45,887 bases of DNA. It comes from Thermoanaerobaculia bacterium (GTDB lineage: Bacteria; Acidobacteriota; Thermoanaerobaculia; Multivoradales; JAHEKO01). This document shows, piece by piece, positions 23,118 to 31,997 of the stretch (position 1 is the first letter of the stretch; each line of letters starts with the position of its first letter). Both the position numbers and the translations under genes were made by a program. The DNA is taken from contig CAMYLC010000015.1 of assembly GCA_947259195.1 (NCBI GenBank), positions 1 to 45,887 of the forward strand. Direction: 5' to 3'. The notes beneath the pieces are model-generated. The model had not been told where the DNA came from and made no database searches. It saw only the letters and a program-made list of their open reading frames with translations.

Positions 23118-24572
23118 ATGAGCGTCGGAGCTATCGATCTGGCGATTCTCCTGGCCTACATGGCCGGCGTCGTGTTTGTCGGCATGTGGGTCGGCCGCGT
23201 TACGCGCACGGCCGCCGATTTCATGGTTGGCGGCCGCGATCTGCCGTGGTGGGTGATTCTCTTCTCCATCGTCGCCACCGAAACCAGCACGGTGACCTTC
23301 TTGAGCATCCCGGGCTTCGCCTACGGCCGGGATATGACGTGGTTACAGATTGTCTTCGGGTTCGTTGTGGGGCGGTTCATCGTCGCGTTCCTGTTGTTAC
23401 CCCAGTACTTCAAGGGCAACTTCTACACCGCCTACGAGGTTCTCGACAAACGCTTCGGTGGGGCCACCAAGAGGACGGCCTCGGTGATCTTCATCGTCAC
23501 CCGCAGCCTGGCCGACGGCTTGAGGCTCTTTCTCTCGGCCATCGTACTGCAGGAGATGACGGGCATCCCGATGCATTGGGCGGTGGTCACCATCGGCGTC
23601 GCGACGATTGTCTACACCTATCTCGGCGGCATGCGAGCCGTGCTGTGGACCGATTTCCTGCAGTTCATGGTCTACATGGGAGGGGCGCTACTCGCTTTCT
23701 GGCTCCTGCTGGACCACCTGCCGGGTGGCTGGCAGCAGATGATGAGCATGGGAGAGGCGGCTGGAAAGCTACGGGTCTTGGACTTCACACTCGATTGGAG
23801 TGAGCCCTACGGGTTCTGGGCCGGGCTGATCGGGGGAATGTTCATCACCCTCGGCTCGCACGGCGTCGACCAGATGATGGTGCAGCGCTACCTCGCGGCT
23901 CGCAACCTGTCGGATGCGCGGCGCGCCCTGATTACCAGCGGCTTCGTCGTCCTGGCGCAATTCGCGCTGTTTCTGCTGATCGGCGTGGGGCTCTACTGCT
24001 TCTATCAGCTCTTTCCTCCCGAGGCCGCCTTCGAGCGGGCCGATCGCGTCTTCGCCCGTTTCATCCTGGACCACATACCGGTGGGTGTTCTGGGGATTCT
24101 GCTGGGTGCCATCTTCGCGGCCGCGATGTCGACGCTCTCGAGCTCGCTGAATTCCTGCGCGACGGCGGCTGCGAACGATCTGTACTTTCCGCTGGTCGGC
24201 AGCGAGATCACGCCGGCTCGAAAGCTGCGGGTCATCCGAATCTTGACCGCCTTTTTCGGCCTGGTCCAGATTGGCGTCGGCATTGCGGGCCAATGGCTCC
24301 AGTCCACAGTTGTGGCTAGCGTGCTGGGCATCGCCGCGTTCACCACGGGGATCGTTTTGGGTGTCTTCTTCCTTGGAATCTTCACCGAGCGGGTCGGTCA
24401 GCGGGCGGCCCTGGCCGGTCTTGTCGTGGGTCTGGCCGGCATGTTGGTCATCTTCTTCGCCACCCCGCTGGCCTGGCCCTGGTTTGCCCTGGTCGGCTCG
24501 CTGGGGACCTTTGCCGTCGGCCTGGCGACGAGCTACATCTGGCCTCGCGAAATGCCGCAGGCCAACCACTAA
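23118..24572 (+). CDS. SSS-family sodium:solute symporter
   Basis: A 484-residue polytopic inner-membrane protein with about 13 hydrophobic segments, of the sodium:solute symporter (SSS) family. The family signature lies in FSIVATETSTVTFLSIPGFA, and later GSHGVDQMMVQRYLAARN and AAAMSTLSSSLNSCATAAAND match the conserved SSS core. The gene is last of the epimerase-kinase-deacetylase-deaminase operon. It therefore most likely imports a sugar or muropeptide fragment (GlcNAc, MurNAc or a disaccharide) with sodium. No PTS component is seen here, so import of free sugar followed by phosphorylation by the BadF-type kinase is consistent. The substrate is inferred. Confidence 0.9.
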   Translation: MSVGAIDLAILLAYMAGVVFVGMWVGRVTRTAADFMVGGRDLPWWVILFSIVATETSTVTFLSIPGFAYGRDMTWLQIVFGFVVGRFIVAFLLLPQYFKGNFYTAYEVLDKRFGGATKRTASVIFIVTRSLADGLRLFLSAIVLQEMTGIPMHWAVVTIGVATIVYTYLGGMRAVLWTDFLQFMVYMGGALLAFWLLLDHLPGGWQQMMSMGEAAGKLRVLDFTLDWSEPYGFWAGLIGGMFITLGSHGVDQMMVQRYLAARNLSDARRALITSGFVVLAQFALFLLIGVGLYCFYQLFPPEAAFERADRVFARFILDHIPVGVLGILLGAIFAAAMSTLSSSLNSCATAAANDLYFPLVGSEITPARKLRVIRILTAFFGLVQIGVGIAGQWLQSTVVASVLGIAAFTTGIVLGVFFLGIFTERVGQRAALAGLVVGLAGMLVIFFATPLAWPWFALVGSLGTFAVGLATSYIWPREMPQANH

Positions 24573-24592
24573 AGAAGAGTCAGCAGAGACCC

Positions 24593-27500
24593 TCAGTAGA
24601 GAAGAGCGCCCTTGCGGGCCTCACGCCAAGCCTGGTGATCGGCACTGTCGGCCGCCAGGATCTCATCCACTGGTTTTCCGGCTTGTAGATGTTCGAGCAC
24701 CGAGGGAGTGCCTATCAGGCGAGTCAAGACGTCACCGCCCTGGAGCCACTCGAAATCGGCGTGACCCAACAGTTCATGGAGAAGGGCCACTCCGAGGGCA
24801 TAGGGCGCCGCAGCCCGTGGGTCGGAAACCCGAACCCGATGGCCTTGGCACTCCTGATCCTCGAACTTCGGGTATGGCGCCGCCTCGGAAGCGATGGGCG
24901 TGAAGCGAACGATTTCGAGAGAGAAGCCTGGAGCCGACAGTTGCAGCTCGCCGGGCTTCAACCAAGGGGCTCCGAAGAGCAGGAAGGGATCCTCGGTTCC
25001 GCGACCCTCGGACAGGTTTGTCGCCTCCAACAGGGCGGTACCTGGATAGGCTAGGGCGGCTTCAGCGCTTCTCAGGTTGGGCGACGGCGAGACCCAGTCC
25101 CTCCCGGTCTCCGCCCAGGTCATCTTCCGGTGCCAGCCGACCATCGGCACCACGGTCAGGCTGGCAGGCACATCAAGTCGGGAATTGACGAAGCGGGCCA
25201 TCTCACCGAGCGTCAGTCCGTGTATCAGTGGCCCCGGTGCCAGGTTGACGAACGAGGCCGGCACCACGTTGCGGGGCGCGCTGACGGGTCCCTCGATTCG
25301 ATTGCCGCCCAGCGGGTTGGGGCGGTCCAGCACCACGAGCTCCAGGCCGGCGTCCGCCGCTGCCTCCAGACAGTGGATCAGAGTGCTGACATAGGTGTAG
25401 AAGCGCACGCCCGCCCCCTGGAGGTCGAACACCAGGGCATCCAGGCCGGCGAGGGACTCGGGCGAGGGTCGTCGCTGGTCGCCGTAGAGGCTCACCACCG
25501 GCAGCCCACTGACCGGGTCGACGCCGCTGTCGACGAGCTCTCCAGCAGCAGCCCTGCCCCGAAGTCCGTGCTCGGGTGAGAACAGTCTGACCACGTTCAG
25601 GCCCTGGTCGCCAAGAAGGTCGATAGCGTGTCGACCACCACTGGTGACCGAGGCGGCGTGGGCCACCAGGCCGAGACGCTTGCCCACTAGCGAGCCGAGC
25701 TCGCCCGAGTCGATGCGCTCGAGACCGACCTGTACCAGGGGAATGTCCAGGGCCCGGACCACCGCGTCGGCGACTGCGGGCCGGGCCTGGCGAATGAGGT
25801 TGTTCTCCCGGGTCGGGTGGACGCGATTGGTCAGGAGGATCACGAACAGGTCACGCTCGGGATCGACCCACATGGAGGTACCGGTGTAACCGAGGTGCCC
25901 GAAGGAGTTGGGTGAGAAGTACTTGCCTGCAGAGGAATTCTTCGCCGACTTGGTGTCCCATCCCGTGGCGTGGTCCGAGCCCGGAACCCCCGCTTTCCGG
26001 GCCCATTCTTCGACGATCTGCCGCGAGACGATTCTCTGGTTCTCGAAGACCCCTCCGTTGAGGATCATCTGGAGGAAACGGGCCAGGTCGGTGGCGGTGC
26101 TGAAGAGGCCCGCATGAGGCGCGACGCCGCCCAGGGCATGGGCGTTCTCGTCGTGCACCTCTCCACGAACCCCGTAGCCTCGCCACGGGTCGTCCTCCGT
26201 AGGCGCGATGCGCTCGAGCAGGTCGTCAGCCGGCAGGAAGCCGGTGTCGGTCATCCCCAAGGGTCCGTAGACCCTCTCCTCGAGGAAGACATCCATGGGC
26301 TGCCCCGCCACCCGCTCCAGGATCTCCCCCAGCAGGATCATCCCGTAGTCGCTGTAGACCGACTTGGTGCCAGGGTCGTAGTCCAGTTCAATGCCCTGGA
26401 TCCGCTCCAGATAGGCCTTCTTGCCGCTGATTTCGTTGTAGAGATCGCCGTAGGCCACCAACCCAGAGGAGTGGGTGAGCAACTGGCGCACCGAGACCTT
26501 CTCTTTACCAGGCCCGACGAACAGGGGCAGGTAATCCACGACAGGCTTGTCGAGGTCGAGGGAGCCTTCGTCGACCAGGATCATGGCCATCATCGTGGTG
26601 GCGACCACCTTGGTCAGGCTGGCCAGGTCGTAGATGGTGTCGGTTGTGACCTCTGGCGCTCCCTCGTCGTAGGAGAGCCTGCCGAAGGCCTCGAGGTAGG
26701 CCAGCTTTCCCAGGTAGCCAACAGCAAGGACGCCGCCCGGAAAGGCCTTCTGCTCGAGAAAGCTCTCAAGGACTTGATCCACCGCGTCCAGGCCACCCGG
26801 CCGAAAGCCGGCCTCTTCGGGCAGCGCCCGTGGCAGCGTCATCTCGCGCCGCGCCAGCTCGATGCCATGGCCGTACGGATAGAGATCCGGCAGGGTTACA
26901 GGCAGCTTGCCCTGGACATCGAACTCTCCGAAGAGGGCGGCGATCGCGGCCCGCTGACTCGAAGCCGCCGAACCGTAGGCGGTGACGAACACCGGAACCT
27001 CGGGAATCTCGGCGAGGAAGTATGGACTGCCGAAGGACAGGACGATTACCGGCCGACCGGTCTCCCCGAGTCGCTGGATCAAACGAGTCTGGCTGGGCGA
27101 GAGATCATTCGAGGATTTGACCCAGATGAAGGACGAGACCAGCACATGGGTGTAGTCGGGAGCCGCCTCGAGGATCTTGTCCATCGTTTCGGGAGAGACC
27201 TCTCGCCCCAGGGTGAAGGTCTTGGTTTGAATGCCACGAGCCCTGAGCTCCGCTTCGGGCAGGCCCTGAATTGCCCGATCGCGCAGGCCGGTGGAGATCA
27301 CGACATGGAGGATTCGCAGGGGCTCCTCGGCTTGCAGCGGCAGGATGTCGCCGTCGTTGCGGATCACCGTGATCGAGGCCTCGGCCACCTCCAGCGCTCG
27401 GTCGAGATCCCGTGGACGAGCGACGCTTCGCCCCAGGGCCTCCCGGTCCACCAGGCGGTTCTTGTGCAGGCCCAGCCGCGCCTTTGCCTCGAGAATCCGG

Positions 27501-28621
27501 CGCACCGAGATGTCGAGACGCTCCCCGGTCAACTGCCCCTCCTCGACCGCTCGCACCAGGGACTGGATCGCGACCCGGACGTCAGCGGGCAGGAGAACGA
27601 CATCGGCCCCGGCTTGAACAGATCGGACGGCAGCCTCGCCAGCCCAGGCGGGCCGTATGCCGGCCATTTCCAGGGCATCGGTGACGATCAGCCCATCGAA
27701 GCCGAGCTCGTCGCGCAGCAGGTCTCGAGAAATGGGCGGCGACAGGGTTGCCGGAGCTCCCGAGGGATCGATCGAGGGCAGCGCCACATGGGCGGTCATG
27801 ATCGAGTCGACGCCGGCCTCCACCGCGGCGCGAAAGGGCACCAGCTCGACGGTCTCCAGCCGTTCGCGGTCGACACCCACCACTGGCCGTTCGTAATGAC
27901 TGTCGGAGGAGGTATCCCCGTGGCCCGGAAAGTGCTTGGCCGTGGTCAGCATGCCGCCCTCGCGTGCGCCCTCGATGTAGGACCGCACCATTCGGGCGAC
28001 GAGCTCGGGGTCTTCACCATAGGAACGGATGTTGATGACCGGGTTGGCTGGGTTGTTGTTGACGTCGGCCACAGGGGCGAGCGCCCAGTGAATCCCTAGG
28101 GCGCGGCCCTCCCGGGCGGTCACCTCACCCGTGAAGCGCGCTGCCTCCTCCGAGCGGCTCGCACCCACGGCCATGGCCCAGGGCAGGGGAACCGTGCCTT
28201 CAGGAACGCGAAAAGCGATGCCCCGTTCGACGTCGGCCGACACCAGCAGCGGGACCTCCGCGAAGTCTTGGAGCTCGTTGAGCAGGCGGGGAATGCTTTC
28301 CAGCTCCGATCGGAAGACGACCAGGCCACCGACGCCCAGATCGCGCACCTCGGAGACCAGGTCCCGATGCTGTTCGGATGCCGGGTTCTGGTAGCGACCG
28401 TTGACCCGGACCATGACCAACTGCGCCGCCTTTTCCTGCAGGCTCAGATTCGCGAGAGTGGACTCGACCCATTTGCGAGCCGCCTTCGGTAGGGGCAGGG
28501 ACGCGAGTTCATGGACCTCAGTGTTCGAAGCTGGAGCGGCCAGGCTCTCGGACACGGGCATGGCCAGTGCCACTGCGAGCAACATCCAGAGCAGACAGGT
28601 CGAGCCCAGGAATCGGTGCAT
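24593..28621 (-). CDS. Exported triple fusion: NagZ-type GH3 + AmiE-type serine hydrolase + NamZ (DUF1343)
   Basis: A 1342-residue exported protein with three enzymes in one chain. Residues 1-29 are a signal peptide. Residues ~45-385 are a GH3 catalytic domain of NagZ type: KHFPGHGDT (229-237) with SDSH (239-242) as the Asp-His loop, nucleophile Asp315 in LIVTDALEMAG; a GH3 C-terminal domain follows to ~595. Residues ~600-960 are a beta-lactamase-fold serine hydrolase: Ser668-x-x-Lys671 (SLTK), Tyr756-Ser-Asp758, His909-Leu-Gly911. Residues ~965-1342 are NamZ/DUF1343 (GH171): FSPEHGLRG, LDRPNPLGG, SEGRGTEDPF. In B. subtilis NagZ, AmiE and NamZ are separate exported enzymes that strip GlcNAc, peptide and MurNAc from murein. 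ATG 28621 overlaps the M14 stop (TGATG) and opens the signal peptide. Confidence 0.92.
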   Translation of the reverse strand: MHRFLGSTCLLWMLLAVALAMPVSESLAAPASNTEVHELASLPLPKAARKWVESTLANLSLQEKAAQLVMVRVNGRYQNPASEQHRDLVSEVRDLGVGGLVVFRSELESIPRLLNELQDFAEVPLLVSADVERGIAFRVPEGTVPLPWAMAVGASRSEEAARFTGEVTAREGRALGIHWALAPVADVNNNPANPVINIRSYGEDPELVARMVRSYIEGAREGGMLTTAKHFPGHGDTSSDSHYERPVVGVDRERLETVELVPFRAAVEAGVDSIMTAHVALPSIDPSGAPATLSPPISRDLLRDELGFDGLIVTDALEMAGIRPAWAGEAAVRSVQAGADVVLLPADVRVAIQSLVRAVEEGQLTGERLDISVRRILEAKARLGLHKNRLVDREALGRSVARPRDLDRALEVAEASITVIRNDGDILPLQAEEPLRILHVVISTGLRDRAIQGLPEAELRARGIQTKTFTLGREVSPETMDKILEAAPDYTHVLVSSFIWVKSSNDLSPSQTRLIQRLGETGRPVIVLSFGSPYFLAEIPEVPVFVTAYGSAASSQRAAIAALFGEFDVQGKLPVTLPDLYPYGHGIELARREMTLPRALPEEAGFRPGGLDAVDQVLESFLEQKAFPGGVLAVGYLGKLAYLEAFGRLSYDEGAPEVTTDTIYDLASLTKVVATTMMAMILVDEGSLDLDKPVVDYLPLFVGPGKEKVSVRQLLTHSSGLVAYGDLYNEISGKKAYLERIQGIELDYDPGTKSVYSDYGMILLGEILERVAGQPMDVFLEERVYGPLGMTDTGFLPADDLLERIAPTEDDPWRGYGVRGEVHDENAHALGGVAPHAGLFSTATDLARFLQMILNGGVFENQRIVSRQIVEEWARKAGVPGSDHATGWDTKSAKNSSAGKYFSPNSFGHLGYTGTSMWVDPERDLFVILLTNRVHPTRENNLIRQARPAVADAVVRALDIPLVQVGLERIDSGELGSLVGKRLGLVAHAASVTSGGRHAIDLLGDQGLNVVRLFSPEHGLRGRAAAGELVDSGVDPVSGLPVVSLYGDQRRPSPESLAGLDALVFDLQGAGVRFYTYVSTLIHCLEAAADAGLELVVLDRPNPLGGNRIEGPVSAPRNVVPASFVNLAPGPLIHGLTLGEMARFVNSRLDVPASLTVVPMVGWHRKMTWAETGRDWVSPSPNLRSAEAALAYPGTALLEATNLSEGRGTEDPFLLFGAPWLKPGELQLSAPGFSLEIVRFTPIASEAAPYPKFEDQECQGHRVRVSDPRAAAPYALGVALLHELLGHADFEWLQGGDVLTRLIGTPSVLEHLQAGKPVDEILAADSADHQAWREARKGALLY

Positions 28622-30273
28622 CAGGGCGCCCCTTCGATCTTGTGACCGTCCAGCCATACCGCGGTCAGGTCGGTTTCAGTGACATCGATTCGGCCTTCGG
28701 GCGCGGGCGAGACGAGGAGAAAGGAGGCCGCCAGCCCCGTGCGCAGGCGAGGCGGGTTCGGCTCGGTACCGGGCTCGTGGACCCAGAGGCCCTGCAACGC
28801 CTCAAGAGCGCTCCATTCCTCGGCTCCCAGTGCCTCGAGGATTGCTGCGAGTGACTGAGACCTGGCTTTGGGCGGCGGTCCCGAGAGCACCAATCTTGGT
28901 TGGAGAGAGGATGCCGCGACGACCTCGATCCGGGGAAGACCCTTGGCTCCCGATTGGGTGGCACGGGAGCGGGCGGCCTCGAGGCGACGGTCCCTGACCG
29001 ACCAGTAGAGAGTGCCGACCCCGAGACTGGCCAGGCGGGAAAGATTGACTTCATCGAGCCACTTGCGAGCCGACCAGCCTTCGACCCCGACCTCGAACGG
29101 TGCCATGAGCAGGCTATCGGTGGCGTCCAGGCTGGTTCCGGCCCCGAGGAAGCGAGCATCCCCGATCTCGGAGATCCGTGATCGAGCCGCCGCGCCTCGA
29201 GAACATCCGACGTCCTGGCGATCACTGTGGAGACGATCGAAGGCGAGGTCGGCGCGATAGGCCAGGGTAGTACCCGGCTGCAGGAGATAGCCGTCGCGAA
29301 CCACGACGTCGGACCATGAGTTGGACTGGTTGCGGAGCAGATCCTCGTACACTTTCGGGTCGTGGCCAGCCAGATCGTCGAGGGCCAGATCTTGGAGAAC
29401 GCTGAGAATCGCCACGAAGTTGAGACGCGTCAGGACCGTGAACTCGTGGCCCGAAGGCACCCCGCCGCTCTCGATCAGGACGACAGGTGTGCCCCAGGCG
29501 GTCAGGTTGTCGCCGAAAGCCCGTGGGCTCCAGTCTTCGTCGTAGCGCGCCATGCCACCCGGCATGAAGGGAGCCAAAGCCTCGACAATGGCAGCGCAGG
29601 CTCGCTTGGCGCGCAGCCGGCCGGGCGTCAGAGTGTTCTCCGGATCGCCGGCCACGGCCAAGACCGCATTCGTTGCCAGAAGACCCGTGTCGCCGACGGC
29701 GGTTCGGCGGTTCTGGTCGTGGAGATTGAAGCCCAGCATGGGCTCGTACTCGTCGCGCACCCTCTTGAGCACTCTCCCCTCTGGGGTGACGAGATTCAGC
29801 GCGTCGCGGTTGATGTCGATCGCCTGCGCGTTGCGTCTCTCGTAGACCTCAGCCCCGTCGGGGTTGAGCATCGGGATCATCAACAGGGTGAATGTGTCGA
29901 GGATCGACCTGGCCGCCGACTCATCGGCATGCTCGAGAAGGTAGTAGGCAATATCTAGCAGGGCCGGCGTGGCCGCCGGTTCATCGCCGTGCATCTGCGA
30001 CCAGAGCAGGATCTTCTTTTCCCCGCTTCCGAGGGTGAGCATCCGAATCGAGCGTCCGAGGAAGGATTTCCCGACGTCTTCGAGTCGCAGGCTGTCCGGG
30101 AAACGGGACTCGAGTGCCTGGAGGCTCTCGATCAACTGGGCTTGGCGCAGGCAGGGTGCGACCGTCGTCTCGAATCGCTCCTCTGGCCAGGCCTGCCAGA
30201 GCTCCTGGGGTGTGAATCCGTGCGCCGCGAAGGACAAGAGTCCAGCGAGTAGCAGTGTCGAGATCCTGATCAC
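28621..30273 (-). CDS. M14-family zinc carboxypeptidase, secreted
   Basis: A 550-residue protein with a signal peptide (VIRISTLLLAGLLSFAAHG). The M14 zinc motif HxxE is WSQMHGDEPAATP (His95, Glu98), the third ligand His lies in GFNLHDQNRRTA, substrate-binding Arg in INRDALNL, and the catalytic Glu in VLIESGG. The C-terminal ~200 residues are less conserved. The start is GTG 30273 with GGAG nine bases before it. It is followed with TGATG overlap by the NagZ-AmiE-NamZ fusion, so both are made together. A role in trimming murein stem peptides outside the cytoplasm is likely from this pairing; the exact bond is unknown. Confidence 0.87.
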   Translation of the reverse strand: MIRISTLLLAGLLSFAAHGFTPQELWQAWPEERFETTVAPCLRQAQLIESLQALESRFPDSLRLEDVGKSFLGRSIRMLTLGSGEKKILLWSQMHGDEPAATPALLDIAYYLLEHADESAARSILDTFTLLMIPMLNPDGAEVYERRNAQAIDINRDALNLVTPEGRVLKRVRDEYEPMLGFNLHDQNRRTAVGDTGLLATNAVLAVAGDPENTLTPGRLRAKRACAAIVEALAPFMPGGMARYDEDWSPRAFGDNLTAWGTPVVLIESGGVPSGHEFTVLTRLNFVAILSVLQDLALDDLAGHDPKVYEDLLRNQSNSWSDVVVRDGYLLQPGTTLAYRADLAFDRLHSDRQDVGCSRGAAARSRISEIGDARFLGAGTSLDATDSLLMAPFEVGVEGWSARKWLDEVNLSRLASLGVGTLYWSVRDRRLEAARSRATQSGAKGLPRIEVVAASSLQPRLVLSGPPPKARSQSLAAILEALGAEEWSALEALQGLWVHEPGTEPNPPRLRTGLAASFLLVSPAPEGRIDVTETDLTAVWLDGHKIEGAP

Positions 30274-30372
30274 AAGTGAAGTCTCCGGAATCCAAAACCA
30301 GGCGAGTTGGTTGTGTCGCGAAGGGCCCCCTGGCTGGTAGTCTATGCTTTCTCGAGCGAGGGGGGATAAATC

Positions 30373-31951
30373 ATGAAAGGTCTCGTTCTGGCGCTGGTGA
30401 TTCCGGCAGCGCTGCTGGTTTTGAGCGCCTGCAGCAAGCCCGAATTCGATGTCGTCATCCGTGGTGGCACGCTCTACGACGGGAGCGGCGTGGAGCCAGT
30501 GGTGGCCGATCTGGCTATCGACGGCGACCGCATCGCGGCGGTCGGCGACCTGAGCGGCCATACTGGCCGAGCCGAGATCGATGCCACGGGACTGGCCGTC
30601 GCACCCGGTTTCATCAACATGCTGAGCTGGGCCAACGAATCCCTCATCGAGGATGGGCGCTCCTTGAGCGACATCCGCCAGGGGGTGACGCTGGAGGTCA
30701 TGGGTGAGGGCAACTCGATGGGACCGCTCAACGAGACCATGCGGCAGGAGATGGTCGACCGTCAGAGTGACATCGAGTTCGACGTCACCTGGACGACGCT
30801 GGGTGAATATCTGCAGCACCTGGAGGATCGCGGTATCTCGACCAACGTCGCGTCCTTCGTCGGCGCTGCCACGGTGCGAATCCACGAGATGGGATACGAG
30901 GATCGGGATCCGACGCCCGAGGAGCTCGATTCGATGCTGCAATTGGTGCGTGTCGCCATGGAGGAGGGTGCTGTGGGCGTGGGCTCCTCGCTGCCCTACA
31001 TTCCGGCTCCCTTCGCCAAGACCGAGGAGTTGATCGCTCTGGCTCAGGCGGCGGCCGAGCACGACGGGATGTACATCTCCCATATCCGCAACGAGGGCGA
31101 CGAGATCTTCGCGGCTCTCGAAGAGTTCCTCACCATCGTCCGGGAGTCCGGCGTCCGCGGCGAGATCTACCACCTGAAGGTGTCGCACAAGCGCAACTGG
31201 GACAAGCTCGACGAGGTCGTGGCGCTGATCGAGGCGGGATCTGCCCGCCTGGGTGAAGGAGGGAGATCACGACGAGCGCACCGAACGCCTCAAGGATCCT
31301 GCTATTCGCGAACGCGTGATCGCCGAGACCGAGATGATTCCTCCGGAGGACATCCTCCTGGTGAGCTTTCGTAACCCAGACCTGCGCCATCTCACGGGAA
31401 AGACCCTGGCCGAGGTGGCCGAGATGCGGGGCACCTCGCCGGTGGTCACCGCCATGGATCTGATTGTCGAGGACAACAGCCGCATCGGCACCGTGCGCTT
31501 CACCATGAACGAGGACAACATTCGCCAGAAGATCGCGTTGCCATGGGTCAGCCTATGTTCCGATTCCGCCTCGCTGGCACCAGAGCCGCCGTTCACCAAC
31601 TCCCAGCCACACCCGCGGGCCTACGGCTCGTTCGCCCGCCTGCTTGGCAAGTACGTACGCGAGGAGGGGATCATTCCCCTCGAGGAGGCGATCCATCGCC
31701 TGACCGGCTTGCCCGCCAGCAACCTCAAGCTCGCTGGGCGGGGCGCGCTCGCGCCGGACTACTTCGCCGACGTCGTCATCTTCGATCCGGAGACCGTGAT
31801 CGACAGGGCGACCTTCGAGGAGCCCCACCAACTGGCGACAGGCGTCGTCCACGTGTTCGTCAACGGCGAGCAGGTGTTGAGAGATGGCGAGCACACCGGG
31901 GCCACACCAGGCCGGTTCGTCAAAGGCCCCGGATGGGCCGGAAGCGAATGA
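30373..31951 (+). pseudogene. D-aminoacylase-like amidohydrolase lipoprotein, broken by internal deletion and frameshift
   Basis: Part one (from ATG 30373) has a lipoprotein signal ending LSAC and the amidohydrolase body of the N-acyl-D-amino-acid deacylase family (VVIRGGTLYDGSG, VAPGFINMLSW, GVGSSLPYIPAPF, YHLKVSHKRNWDKLDEVVALIEA). At about 31233-31240 the match moves to another frame, which resumes with DLPAWVKEGDHDERTERLKDP and continues to the stop at 31951 (DYFADVVIFDPETV, GVVHVFVNGEQVL). About 30 codons expected between IEA and LPAWV, the TADMYTYTAG-type block, are absent. The N-terminal metal motif HxH is replaced by NMLSWAN, as in a known side branch. As drawn, one continuous protein cannot be made. 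Confidence 0.78.
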
Positions 31952-31997
31952 TGCTCGTGGCATCCGGGACAGGGGTCCACAGAAAGGAAGGTCACCC

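Noticed and set aside
25970..28099. A 709-codon open frame on the plus strand opposite the triple fusion
   Set aside because: It is antisense to a protein with three recognisable domains and shows no family motifs; long antisense frames are common in GC-rich DNA.
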